This document shows, piece by piece, positions 9,685 through 18,795 of a DNA stretch of 43,817 nucleotides. Made by a program: the position numbers and the translations under genes. The notes under the pieces are model-generated. The model had not been told where the DNA came from. It ran no database searches and saw only the letters and a list, made by a program, of their open reading frames with translations. Each line of letters opens with the position of its first letter. Position 1 is the first letter of the stretch. The stretch comes from Sergeia podlipaevii (Eukaryota > Euglenozoa > Kinetoplastea > Trypanosomatida > Trypanosomatidae): positions 1 through 43,817 of the forward strand of contig JASANZ010002085.1 of NCBI GenBank assembly GCA_030849805.1. The letters are read 5' to 3'.

Positions 9685-11912
9685 TACCGCTTCTTCTTCA
9701 TGCCAGAAGTCTTCTTGACAATAGCGTCGTTCTTCTTCTTCTTCTTTCCTTTACCACCAGCAAGCTCGCTACCCCCCTTGCGCGGTACCTCTGTGTTATC
9801 CACATCAAAGAAGTGCTCCTCGTCGCTGTCCTCGGCATTGTCCTCGCCACCAGCTGCATCAAACATGCTAGATACCACAAAGCCCATGTCGTCGTCCTCG
9901 TCCTCCTCCCCATCGCGATTAGCAGCTTGCTGCTGCTGCTTCCCAGAGAGCTTGCTGGACGTCTTGTCAGCCTTCTTGACGTCAACTTTCTCCATTGCCG
10001 CTGCCATCTTGGCCTTCTTCTTTGCGGGGACGCTCTCCGCCTCTGTCTTGCGGCCACGCTTGCGAGACTTTCCATCCTCGTCCTCATCAATGTCCACCTC
10101 CTTGGCGACGGATGTGCCCTTGAAGTACTCAGCTTTGTCTGTCACGCCGTATCTGCGCAGGTAAGCATCCTCGTCATACTCCTCTTCCTCCTCGTCCGCA
10201 GCCGTTTCCATCGTGAGTGGAGCACTGGCCTCCTCACCGCGGTCAACGCGCAGCACGCACCCGCGCAAGCGAGAGCCATGGTACTTCTCCTGTGCGTACG
10301 CCGCGTAGGCGGGAAGAGCAAACACGATGCGGGCAATGCCAGTGGAAAGACGTGTCTCCGGATGCACAAGCACCTCGCAGGACTTTATCTTGCCACATGG
10401 AGCGAAGTGCTGGCGCAACTGCGTGGCCGCGATCTCGTCCCCTACGTTACCCACAAACACCTCGGCGGGACCGTCATCCAGCAAGTTGTACTTCTCGGTG
10501 CGGCCCGTGACGTTGCTGGCTGCCTTAGCAGCAGCAGTCGCAGCGGCAGTGGAAGCGAGCTTCACAGGGCCCTTGGCCGTCGGTGTAGCGGGAGCTGCTC
10601 CGAGAGGCACGATAGCGATGGCCTCCTCGTCGTCCTCGCCACCATCCACCGTAGATTGCTGCAGCTTAACGCCTGCGCCAACCGCAACGGTGGTGCCACT
10701 GTGAGAGCGGGGGGGTGGAGTATGTGAGTAGGGAAGCGAGCCTGGCGCTGCAGCCCTCGTGGCCGCCACCTTCCTGCCCAGCAGATGGTATCCATCAAGG
10801 AAGTTGAGCGCGGGGTCAACATCTTCCTCTGCCTCAAACGTGAGAAACGCCTTGCGATTGTTCGACGTCATCTTGATGGTTTCAAGTTTCTTCTCCAGCT
10901 GTGGCGCCACATCGCGAAGCACCTCTCTGATAATCTCTGGCTGAGCAACCTTGGGCAGGTCAGTCAGGAGCACTTGACGCGTGAAGCTGGTCTTGCCGAC
11001 GTCCTTGAGGCCAGCGATGTCCTGCACAGCCTCCATGTCCCTGGGCTTGGGCTCCTCTACGCGCAGAGTACGACCGAGGAACTTGCGGCCATTCAGCACG
11101 CGCACAGCTGTGGAAACACTATTGGGGGATTGCAGGACCAAGAAGCCAAAGCCCTGACCACTGCGCTTGATCAGACGAATAGGCTTGCCCACCTTCCAGG
11201 CAAGAGCGAACTGAATCAGCTCATCTTCAAGACTGGGCTTACCGGGCTCATCATAGTTGTACGGAAGGCCGTCGATGAACACGCGGTTGTTCAGCTTCAT
11301 GGGCACCTCTGTGCCGTTATCCATAACAGTTGTGATAACTCGTGTTAGACCCTCGTTGGCGCGAGCTGCAGGTGCGCTGGAGGAGCTGGTAACGTTGCCG
11401 CTCACTCTACCACTGCTTCCGCTGCTATTGCCGCCACGAGGCACGCCTCGCTGCTGCTGCTGCTGCTGCTGTGGTTTCACATGCCTCTGTTGCTGCTGCG
11501 GCTTGTCACGAACAGGAGCGGCTACAAATTCGTCCTCAACCTCGCCACGACCGGTGCGGCGCGCACTGACAGCCACAGGCGGCGCGTCCTCGTCGTCATC
11601 ATCGCTGCCATACTGAGGTCTGGGCACCTCCTTCTGGGGCTTCGGAGCGCTGCTGCTGCTTCCGCCGGAGATGACAGGGAAGGCAGGCACCTTGCTGGCA
11701 CGCTCAGGAGTAGAGCCGCCCCGGCCGCGACTGGCTCCATGAAAGCCGCCACGATCACCACCACCACGGCCAGCACCACGACCGCGCTGCATAAAATCAC
11801 TAGAGAACGAGCCCCCACGGCCTCCTCGACCTCCACCACGGCCACGCTGAGACGAGTTACCAGAAAATGCGCCACCACGACCACCACGAAATCCTACAGA
11901 GCTACCCCTCAT
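9684..11912 (-). CDS. RGG-box protein with three RRM domains, probably nucleolar
   Basis: This 742-residue RNA-binding protein opens with a Gly/Arg-rich region of repeated RGG/RGGRGG (about residues 1-70), then Gln and Ser tracts. Three RRM-type domains follow. RRM1 is at about 207-290 (RNP2-like VFIDGL, RNP1-like GQGFGFLVL). RRM2 is at about 309-385 (VLLTDL, NRKAFLTF). RRM3 is at about 482-570 (VFVGNV, STGIARIVF). The C-terminal 170 residues alternate acidic stretches with Lys/Arg-rich ones and end in KKTSGMKKKR, typical of nuclear or nucleolar proteins. RGG plus tandem RRMs resembles nucleolin or Nop-type architecture, but I cannot name an orthologue. The start is the ATG at 11912. The open frame continues upstream through A/T-rich microsatellite without a matching composition. 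A long antisense frame at 9570-10727 is its shadow. Confidence 0.85.
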   Translation of the reverse strand: MRGSSVGFRGGRGGAFSGNSSQRGRGGGRGGRGGSFSSDFMQRGRGAGRGGGDRGGFHGASRGRGGSTPERASKVPAFPVISGGSSSSAPKPQKEVPRPQYGSDDDDEDAPPVAVSARRTGRGEVEDEFVAAPVRDKPQQQQRHVKPQQQQQQQRGVPRGGNSSGSSGRVSGNVTSSSSAPAARANEGLTRVITTVMDNGTEVPMKLNNRVFIDGLPYNYDEPGKPSLEDELIQFALAWKVGKPIRLIKRSGQGFGFLVLQSPNSVSTAVRVLNGRKFLGRTLRVEEPKPRDMEAVQDIAGLKDVGKTSFTRQVLLTDLPKVAQPEIIREVLRDVAPQLEKKLETIKMTSNNRKAFLTFEAEEDVDPALNFLDGYHLLGRKVAATRAAAPGSLPYSHTPPPRSHSGTTVAVGAGVKLQQSTVDGGEDDEEAIAIVPLGAAPATPTAKGPVKLASTAAATAAAKAASNVTGRTEKYNLLDDGPAEVFVGNVGDEIAATQLRQHFAPCGKIKSCEVLVHPETRLSTGIARIVFALPAYAAYAQEKYHGSRLRGCVLRVDRGEEASAPLTMETAADEEEEEYDEDAYLRRYGVTDKAEYFKGTSVAKEVDIDEDEDGKSRKRGRKTEAESVPAKKKAKMAAAMEKVDVKKADKTSSKLSGKQQQQAANRDGEEDEDDDMGFVVSSMFDAAGGEDNAEDSDEEHFFDVDNTEVPRKGGSELAGGKGKKKKKNDAIVKKTSGMKKKR

Positions 11913-12875
11913 GATACTATGTAGAGTGAGCAAAGTGCTTTTTATATATATATATGTGTGTGTGTGTACAATGCACTTAATGTGATACAATAAAAAAAAA
12001 GGGGGAAAATAATTATATATATAAGAAGGAAGAGGAGTATCTGATACATACACAAACACAGAGGCATGCCACTACTGCGCCATAGCAAAACTATATTGCC
12101 TGATAAAGTGCCAGCGAGAAAACTAAAGCTTTTTTGATTGCTTAATTTTTCGTTAAATGGGTAGTCGTCTGCAAGTCTGACGTAAAGAAAGAAGATATCT
12201 ATATAGAAGAAAAGGGAAAAGAAGCAGCAAAGACATGAAAAGAAAATTGTGGTGGTGTGGGTCTATTTCCAAATCACGTAGCACCACGTGTAACTCCACC
12301 AACGCAAAAGACTTTTATTCATGTAACTGCTCTCTTCACTCTCAACCCTGTGAAAGTAAAGTAATGCTCGCGCGAGCAACGAGGGTGAGGGCCCACTCTT
12401 TCCATTGGCATTTCTTTATATTATTACCATGATTTGCTAAATAGGTCAAAGCGCTGCGCGTTCACCGTCTTCTTTGCATGAAACTATACGAACTAAACAA
12501 ATATATTTATGGGCACACTATGAGTATTCTTTGGTGCTTTATACTGATGCTGTCCGAGTGCTTGCTTTGCAACGCAAGCACAAAGGGAAGTTCTACTTCT
12601 CTCATACACACCACAATGAACACCTTTGGAGTCTTTGCCCTCCCAGCCATAAGCCAGAGGGAGAAATGCTATTCCTAAGTAAATATGAAAATAACAATAA
12701 TAATGATGATAAAACATATCTTTACTATATCCTACTCTTACACATGATTGGTACTGTCTGTGCTTGCTACACATTCTTCTTCACAGCGTGTAGGCTATCT
12801 CTATAAAGGACAAGAAGAAAAAAAAAGAGAGTCATATCCCACATCGCGACTGCCCTGCCATGGACTTGTGTTGCT
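11913..12875. other. Intergenic with short GC-rich palindromes
   Basis: The part next to the RRM gene has TA/TG dinucleotide repeats (about 11944-11967). The stretch 12235-12640 is less A/T-rich than most spacers and contains two perfect inverted repeats (12365-12378 and 12558-12581). Open frames there have no protein-like composition, and I cannot assign a snoRNA or other RNA. Confidence 0.5.
12558..12581. repeat. Perfect 8-bp inverted repeat (hairpin)
   Basis: GTGCTTGC at 12558-12565 is perfectly complementary to GCAAGCAC at 12574-12581, with an 8-nt loop. A 14-nt perfect palindrome, TGCTCGCGCGAGCA, lies at 12365-12378. Function is unknown. Confidence 0.6.
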
Positions 12876-13724
12876 CTACCAGTTTCCGGCCTCATGCCAG
12901 GCACGAAAGTTGGACACCTCCACATGCAACGGGCTTGTTGTTTCCTGGATTGCCCACGGCTCATCTGCTATTGTGTTGAGCATAATTTTCGTTACCCGCT
13001 CCGTCGCAAACCTCGCCGCCCGCTTTTCATACTTGCTGGTGTGCGGTGCCGCTACCAGTGCGTCACCAAGCCGCTCTGCCAGGCGCCAGATCATGGCGTA
13101 CGAAATGTAGTTCTTCTGCATCTGCTCACACACAAAAGGCTTGCTAAGTGCAGTGACTGCGGCCTCATCGCTGGCAACAGTCATCGCCTCCATGTAAAAG
13201 TCCTCCCACGCCTTGCAGAAGGCAGGAGTGCATGGCTTCTTCATGGAAGGAAAGTCCTTCAGCACGCGGCCCCACCACATGTCCTGCAGAGAGGCCTCCA
13301 CCTCTGGCTCCATCATCTCCTTCATCACCGTCACAGCAGCCGGTCCATCCCTCTCCTGAATGGGTTCAATCTTATACTTGTCGATTCCCCTCAGTGGCTT
13401 GTAGTGCTGCCTCTCCAATTCGCTGAAGCCCTCCACGTTGAATATATTAGAGCTGTCATACGCAATGCCGGTGTGGTTGCCAGTAAGAGCAGCCGCAGCA
13501 CCTGTTGATTTATCAATGGCACTACCAGTATTGTCTAAGCGAGGCAACATATCTCCCTGGGCGTAGGGCTGAGTGCGCCCGGTGACAGATAAGCCCCAGT
13601 ATTCCAGAAAGCGTTGCTGGGTGACGAGCGCACCAGTGGTGGTGCCCGTCATGACTGTTGCTGCTGCTACAGAGGCACCACAGCGCCGGCTACAGCTACT
13701 AACGAGCACACGGTTGCCTAGCAT
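12876..13724 (-). CDS. Probable mitochondrial protein of unknown function
   Basis: I do not recognise a family. The 282-residue product starts MLGNRVLVSSCSRRCG, with Arg, Ser and Ala and no acidic residue in the first 40 positions, which fits a mitochondrial presequence. The mature part is soluble and mostly helical-looking. It includes a Trp/aromatic-rich block (about 155-185, with MWWGRVLKDFP and FCKAWEDFYMEAM) and a charged Arg/Glu segment (about 215-250). No transmembrane span was seen. Coding composition is clearly different from the flanking spacers. A trypanosomatid-specific subunit of a mitochondrial complex is plausible, but this is inferred only from the N-terminus. The start is the ATG at 13724. 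Confidence 0.82.
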   Translation of the reverse strand: MLGNRVLVSSCSRRCGASVAAATVMTGTTTGALVTQQRFLEYWGLSVTGRTQPYAQGDMLPRLDNTGSAIDKSTGAAAALTGNHTGIAYDSSNIFNVEGFSELERQHYKPLRGIDKYKIEPIQERDGPAAVTVMKEMMEPEVEASLQDMWWGRVLKDFPSMKKPCTPAFCKAWEDFYMEAMTVASDEAAVTALSKPFVCEQMQKNYISYAMIWRLAERLGDALVAAPHTSKYEKRAARFATERVTKIMLNTIADEPWAIQETTSPLHVEVSNFRAWHEAGNW

Positions 13725-14502
13725 GTTTCCGACCTTTACAAATTTCTTTTGCTAATAAGTAAACAACAAAAATAAAAATAAAAAAAATGGCACCTCAAGT
13801 ACAAAATACGTATTGAGTGTAATGAACAGCGAAGGGAGATGAACGAATACACACCTTCCACTCGAATGCTAGCACAAGTTCACGGTCGTTTAATCCTACA
13901 CTAAAGTGTTGTTGCCTATATCCGTGAATGTCAATAAATATGCCTTTCCACCTAAACTGTTTACCACATAATCAGTTTTTAAAAAAGAAAAAAATGTAAC
14001 AATTTAGAGAAAAAAAAATTTAAGAGAGAGAGAGAGAGAGAGAGAGAAGATAGAAGTTCTTTTTCCTCATTCATGGCAAGCCACAGGAAGGATTGCATAT
14101 CCAGCTGAACTCACAGCACAAGCAGATGAGAGTGCCCGTACCAGACACACATCATAATGGTGCTAAAGAAAGAAAAAAAGAAAGAAAATAAAAAGACGCA
14201 AAAGTCGACTAACGCAATGATTGTGAGAGGTGTTATCATTAAGTGATGGTAACAGTACAACAAATACGACTGATAGTGTCGGATAGTATACATCTGCAAA
14301 ACATGAGAGAGAGAGAGAGGGCGAGTCCCATGGGGCGTAGCACTGACTCACACACGCAGCAGACGCTCAGTTTCATCTATTATCGGTTGAAGGCTTCCCT
14401 CTCTATGCTGCGCCTCCACCTCTATTCTCTTTTCTTTCCTCCAGAAGAAGCACGCCTCCTTTTCCTTTTTTTGTAGCTCCTCCTTCCGGCAGCAGTCACA
14501 CG
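13725..14502. other. Intergenic with (GA)n tract
   Basis: A/T-rich spacer with A tracts around 13979-14020, a (GA)n run at 14023-14048 and mixed-composition sequence to 14502. Short open frames on both strands are repeat-derived. No gene is supported. Confidence 0.6.
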
Positions 14503-16767
14503 TTACTTCTTGCTTCTTAACTTCTTCTTGGACTTTGCGGCATCCTGCTCCTCCAAAGTCCTTTCCATCCGCTCAAGCCGTCCCTCTACGTCTGCAGCGC
14601 TGAAAACTGTGTCAGAAGCCACCACGATCGTGTCAGCCTGCACCCGCGTCGGGGTTGCAACCACAGTGACCTTTGGTACAATCGGCTTCTTGCTAGCGGG
14701 TGGCGCAGGAGCGCGACGGCCAGGGGGAGCAGCAGCGGCAGTCTTGGCTGCAGCATCCACCGGCTTCTTCGGGACCTGCGCGACAATGGATGCGGCGAGG
14801 GGGCCCACTTTTCTATTTTCTTCCATCGTCCGGTTGAGCCGCAAAACAAACGCACGCTCTACGTGGTCAAACTCGCCGCTCGTGAGCTTATTCTCTCTGT
14901 TCTCTTCATCAGCCTTCTCCTTGGCCTCACGGATGCGCTGTCGATCTGCCTCTTGGTCAAGTAGCAGCTCCTGTATAGGCACCACGTATTTGGTGTCGTA
15001 CTCAGCACTGAGCGACTCGTGAGCCTCCGACCACACACCACGCCGCTCCGCCTCAGCAGCGTAGATAGAGACAGGAATGAACTTCTGCAACGGCGGCAAG
15101 CAGTGCGTAAAGGTATCCTCAATCAGAACAGGGTCAAAAACGGTTTTCTGCACTGGCCGCGGCTGTGTCATGACAAACGTCAGAAGGCGCCAGTGAGTGA
15201 GGACGGAGCTGGTAAGGTACTCTAGTATCTCCGCAGTTTCTGCGAGGGTGAAGTAGGGTCCCACCATCACCTCGCGCTCCACCTCTACCACGCGCTCTTC
15301 GCTGGACGTGAGCGGTACGAGGGGGGCCTGATCGATCATCTCCCGCATCTGCTGCTGCTGCTTTTTGTTGAGCTTTTCCTTCTTGAGACGCAGCTCAAGT
15401 GCCGCCACTACCTGTGGATCTGGCACCTGGCGGGTCACGGCCTCCAGCACCGTCTGGCGCTCAAGCACCATGGTCGGCACAGCACACGCCTGGGCAGCAA
15501 GGGCTGGCTTCAGCAGGCTGGCCGCGGCGTCTTCAATGTCGGCTTCGCTAATCGCATCTCCACTACCACCACGGGAAGTGGCAAGCGCAAACACGCTCTC
15601 CAGAAGCGCGACTGAGTCTAGCAGAAAGCAGCGCGTCTGCACTGCGGAGAAGTCCCTGCGACGCGCGAACTCCAGTGTGTCTTCGAACCACTCCAGCAGT
15701 GCGTCCTGCTGCGCCTGCTCGTCGTCAGACGCCCTTTGCAGCATCAAGTGCGCTGCGTGTGGCTGAAAGGCCGCTGCCGCAGCCGCATCGTCCGCCGCGT
15801 GTGGTGGCTGAGGGTCTTCATCAGCGGCCATGCTAGCTAGTTGCCGAGTACAGAAAATAGGTGTTGCGGGGTGGTATAATGCCTGAGGGTGACCCTGCCC
15901 TTTAGAGTCTAAAGAGCTTGCTAGAGGACAAAGGTAATTTGGGTGCGAGACGTACGAGAAGCGAGTGCGGTTGAGCACCAAGTCATCTACACGCGCATCC
16001 CCAGCTGGTGCCCGCAAGCCAAGGGCTCTCGTCAGGCCCAGGCGCAGGAGATACAAGGACCGCGCCTGTGTGCCTCGCTGAGCAGTCGTGTCAGTCGGAA
16101 CAAATGCATCCTGCATAAGGCCTTTGTCAGCCGCTGCTGCCGGACTACCACCACAGTCCGCCTCTCTTCCGTACGCCGTCCTCCACATCGCCGCTGTACC
16201 TTCAGGTGTGTCAAGCGGAAGCAGCTGCACGCGTGCTGCGTTGCCAGCCGACAGACTACGGCGCGCGGTAGTCGAAGACGGACGTCCGGGAGAGCGAGCT
16301 CCTTGAGCGGAAGGAGACGCCGCCTCGGCCCCAACAGAAGCGGACCTCGGAGAGAGGTGCTGTTGCGTGTCAACCCCACCACCACCATTACCGCCCTCTC
16401 CTGTTGCTGCAGTATCCTCCTGGAAGTGGCCAGTGGACCCTTTTGAGGCCCTCTCCCTATACCGAGAGGACTGCGGAGGTGGCGTCGTCAGCATTGACTC
16501 GGGACGTGGTAGTGCGCGTGCAAAGACATCCTCGCTTGTGAGAGTGTAGTACTCCTCGCAGTGGCGCTCCACCTCTAGGCGATCGCGCACTAACGCACAG
16601 ACATCATGCCCACCATGATGAGAGCGGCGCGATGGGCCGCTGGCAAAGGCCCAGTGCCTGCTCAGCTGCATCAACTCTTCCACGTAAGGGAGAGAAAGAA
16701 AAGTAGCCTCAGCCTCTGAGGCAGTAAGAGACAGCAACAGAGGCTGCACTAGGGGTTGCTGTGTCAT
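14503..16767 (-). CDS. Probable CLAMP-domain (C1a-32-like) flagellar protein
   Basis: This 754-residue protein contains two helical blocks that resemble the CLAMP domain of the central-pair C1a-32/CFAP119 family. One is at about residues 355-390 (LEWFEDTLEFARRRDFS then a Phe/Leu-rich helix). The other is at about 500-535 (YFTLAETAEILEYLTSSVL then THWRLLTFV). Between them lies a charged segment with a KKEKLNKKQQQQ stretch. The first 300 residues are Ser/Ala/Gly-rich and probably disordered. The C-terminal 120 residues are Ala/Pro/Lys-rich and end in a short coiled-coil-like segment (GRLERMERTLEEQDAAK) plus KSKKKLRSKK. The family call rests on my recollection of the pattern rather than an alignment, so treat it as tentative. 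A central-pair role would match RSP4/6 in the same cluster. The start is the ATG at 16767. Confidence 0.55.
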   Translation of the reverse strand: MTQQPLVQPLLLSLTASEAEATFLSLPYVEELMQLSRHWAFASGPSRRSHHGGHDVCALVRDRLEVERHCEEYYTLTSEDVFARALPRPESMLTTPPPQSSRYRERASKGSTGHFQEDTAATGEGGNGGGGVDTQQHLSPRSASVGAEAASPSAQGARSPGRPSSTTARRSLSAGNAARVQLLPLDTPEGTAAMWRTAYGREADCGGSPAAAADKGLMQDAFVPTDTTAQRGTQARSLYLLRLGLTRALGLRAPAGDARVDDLVLNRTRFSYVSHPNYLCPLASSLDSKGQGHPQALYHPATPIFCTRQLASMAADEDPQPPHAADDAAAAAAFQPHAAHLMLQRASDDEQAQQDALLEWFEDTLEFARRRDFSAVQTRCFLLDSVALLESVFALATSRGGSGDAISEADIEDAAASLLKPALAAQACAVPTMVLERQTVLEAVTRQVPDPQVVAALELRLKKEKLNKKQQQQMREMIDQAPLVPLTSSEERVVEVEREVMVGPYFTLAETAEILEYLTSSVLTHWRLLTFVMTQPRPVQKTVFDPVLIEDTFTHCLPPLQKFIPVSIYAAEAERRGVWSEAHESLSAEYDTKYVVPIQELLLDQEADRQRIREAKEKADEENRENKLTSGEFDHVERAFVLRLNRTMEENRKVGPLAASIVAQVPKKPVDAAAKTAAAAPPGRRAPAPPASKKPIVPKVTVVATPTRVQADTIVVASDTVFSAADVEGRLERMERTLEEQDAAKSKKKLRSKK

Positions 16768-17988
16768 AGTTGGAGCTGGTGTGGCAATAGGCTAAGTGTA
16801 CGAAAGTAAAGATATAACCAATATACAAAGAATGAAGCAAGTCACAACCTACAAGATAAATCGGCTGTTGAGAAGGAGAAGAATAAAAAGCACTTGCAAA
16901 AGCCAAGTACACCTGTTATATATAGCTTGCGGTGTTTAAAAAAAAAAAATGAAAAAAAAAACGTCAAAGAAAAGTAAACAAACAAAGTTTAAAGAACATA
17001 CCATTATAGTGTGATACTGTATAAAGGAAACTCCTCATGATAAAAAAAAAGCTCTGAACGCGACAGCAGTCTACTCAGAGATCTTTCACTCACAGATACG
17101 ACAGGTACACCCTACGAATATACTTGTTGCAGTCTATCATTTTTTTTTTTAAGTCCTGTGGGATACTATTGTTGTTGTTGTTGTTGTTTTCTCTCTCTTT
17201 TTCAGTTTTTCTCATTTCTCATTTACCCTCTCGTTGCCCCGCAGAAGAGAATACAATGATTGTGTCCATACATCCAGTCCAAGCTTGCCCACGGGTGTAT
17301 ACTGAAAGAAAGTGGATAATACAACATGAAGCAAAAGGATAACATAATTGATTAGTAATAATGATAGTGATAAAAAAATAAAACACAAAAATAGAGCAAT
17401 AACAATTTCCAAATTATTTATTTACTAAGTTCAACTGGTTTGCTTTGTCATATATACATGTTGTAGAAAGAACAGTAATTTTTTTTTTAAGGCAGGACTA
17501 TCTGCATGTATGTGTGTATGTGTGAGGCAACACTCGGCATGCAGTACTGATAGATAAGACCATCAAAAGGTATCAACTTCCCCTCCACCTCCCCCCACCC
17601 GGGTCTTTGCGCATAGCCATTGCTATTCCCATATGTGTAATAGGAGAAAGGGAAAAGAGAAGAAGATGACAAATCTCAAAAAAAAAAAAAGTAAGAATGT
17701 ACAGCGCAAGAGAAAAGAAGAGGGGGAGAGGAAGGTGACAGTAGACTCCAATCATCCTTCTTCCTTCGTCTTTGCTCTCGTATCTCTCCTCCTCCTTCCC
17801 TCCCTAAATCTGAGCACTAGGGCAGTATAAACGAAAAGAACATAGAAAGAGAGAGAGAGAAAGCCATCAAGAAGATACAATATACAAAAATAAAAAAAGT
17901 GACGAAGGAGACTAGATAGCAGGAGTGGGGTGGAGGCCCCCCCCCCTCCACAGACACACGTGCGCTCTCCATACCTACTAGCCACGTC
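16768..17988. other. Intergenic, 1.2 kb, no gene seen
   Basis: A/T-rich spacer holding A and T homopolymers (16938-16948, 17140-17149, 17680-17690), a (TTG)n run at 17169-17187 and a C10 run near 17937-17946 just beyond the stop of the small acidic-tail gene. All open frames are short and low complexity. Confidence 0.6.
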
Positions 17989-18303
17989 TTACGTTGACGT
18001 CTGGGACTCCATCATGGAATCGTTACCTTCTGCTCTATTGCCACCGTTGGAGGAAATAGAGCTCATCTCGTTCTCATCACCATCCTCGTTGCCATCCTCG
18101 ACATTGCGATTTCTATCGTTATCGTCCTCGCTGTCATCGTCGGACTCGTAGTCCGCCTTGGCAAACTTCTTGTTGTTGCTGTACGCGATTAGGATAAGGG
18201 CAATGAACAACAGTACCCCCGCCACCGCGAGAATAACAACAGCGATGATATCCCCTTTCATTGATGATCCTACTTCGCGTACCCGCTTCGTTGCGCCAGC
18301 CAT
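17989..18303 (-). CDS. Small single-TM protein with acidic tail
   Basis: No family recognised. The 104-residue product has a short basic N-terminus (MAGATKRVREVGSSMKGD), one strongly hydrophobic segment at about residues 19-42 (IIAVVILAVAGVLLFIALIL), a short basic flank (NNKKFAK) and a tail of about 55 residues dominated by Asp, Glu, Asn and Ser. Positive residues lie on both sides of the membrane span, so topology is unclear. It has no cleavable signal features apart from the TM itself. A pyrimidine tract lies directly upstream of the ATG at 18303 with no AG in between, so if that tract guided splicing the mRNA would start inside the frame and translation would begin at Met15. Another tract near 18430-18455 could equally serve. 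Confidence 0.75.
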   Translation of the reverse strand: MAGATKRVREVGSSMKGDIIAVVILAVAGVLLFIALILIAYSNNKKFAKADYESDDDSEDDNDRNRNVEDGNEDGDENEMSSISSNGGNRAEGNDSMMESQTST

Positions 18304-18795
18304 ATATAAAAGGAAAAAAAAAAGCGGAAAGGAAAGAATTCCTTCACGCCCACACGTTGTGATATATATAACTTGTTTTGTGTAGATAGCTACTCGATCT
18401 ACTCTTTAAAAAGAATAAGAATATCAGCAAGTATAAAAGAAAAGAAAAAGAAGACAGTGGATGAAAGCAGAATAAACTGCGCGATAAGGTAAAAAGAACA
18501 TTTTCACAAGACTGAAACGACCCACATTCAGTTACTGTCTTCGTTCAACGCGCTCAGGTCACTTCAGATGCATAATTAAAATGTATGTAGTAGTAATGAA
18601 TGGAAAGACGTATATATACCAGTGTCCAACACACTGTGTCACCTAACCCCCCATCTCCTTTCATTCTTTGTTTGTTGCCACAGAGGTTAAGGTAAAGAAA
18701 CGTTGGGAATCATACGATGAGATAGTGAAAACACAAAGCCGAGAAAACAAACTACACACACATACACTCTCTCTCCTGCCTCTGCACATGTAGTG
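18304..18795. other. Intergenic, no gene seen
   Basis: Purine-rich on the plus strand next to 18304 (18309-18337) and again at 18430-18455, so pyrimidine-rich in the transcript of the small TM protein upstream of its start. The remainder is the BBS7 3' UTR side. No gene or RNA was seen. Confidence 0.6.

Noticed and set aside
9570..10727. 385-codon plus-strand frame with ATG
   Set aside because: It is antisense to the acidic/lysine-rich C-terminal half of the RGG/RRM gene. The Leu/Ser/Arg-rich product is what such a shadow gives, and it opposes the direction of every other gene.
12493..12774. Minus-strand 93-codon frame in the 12-kb spacer
   Set aside because: No coding-like composition or recognisable motif, and the sequence is rich in short repeats and palindromes.
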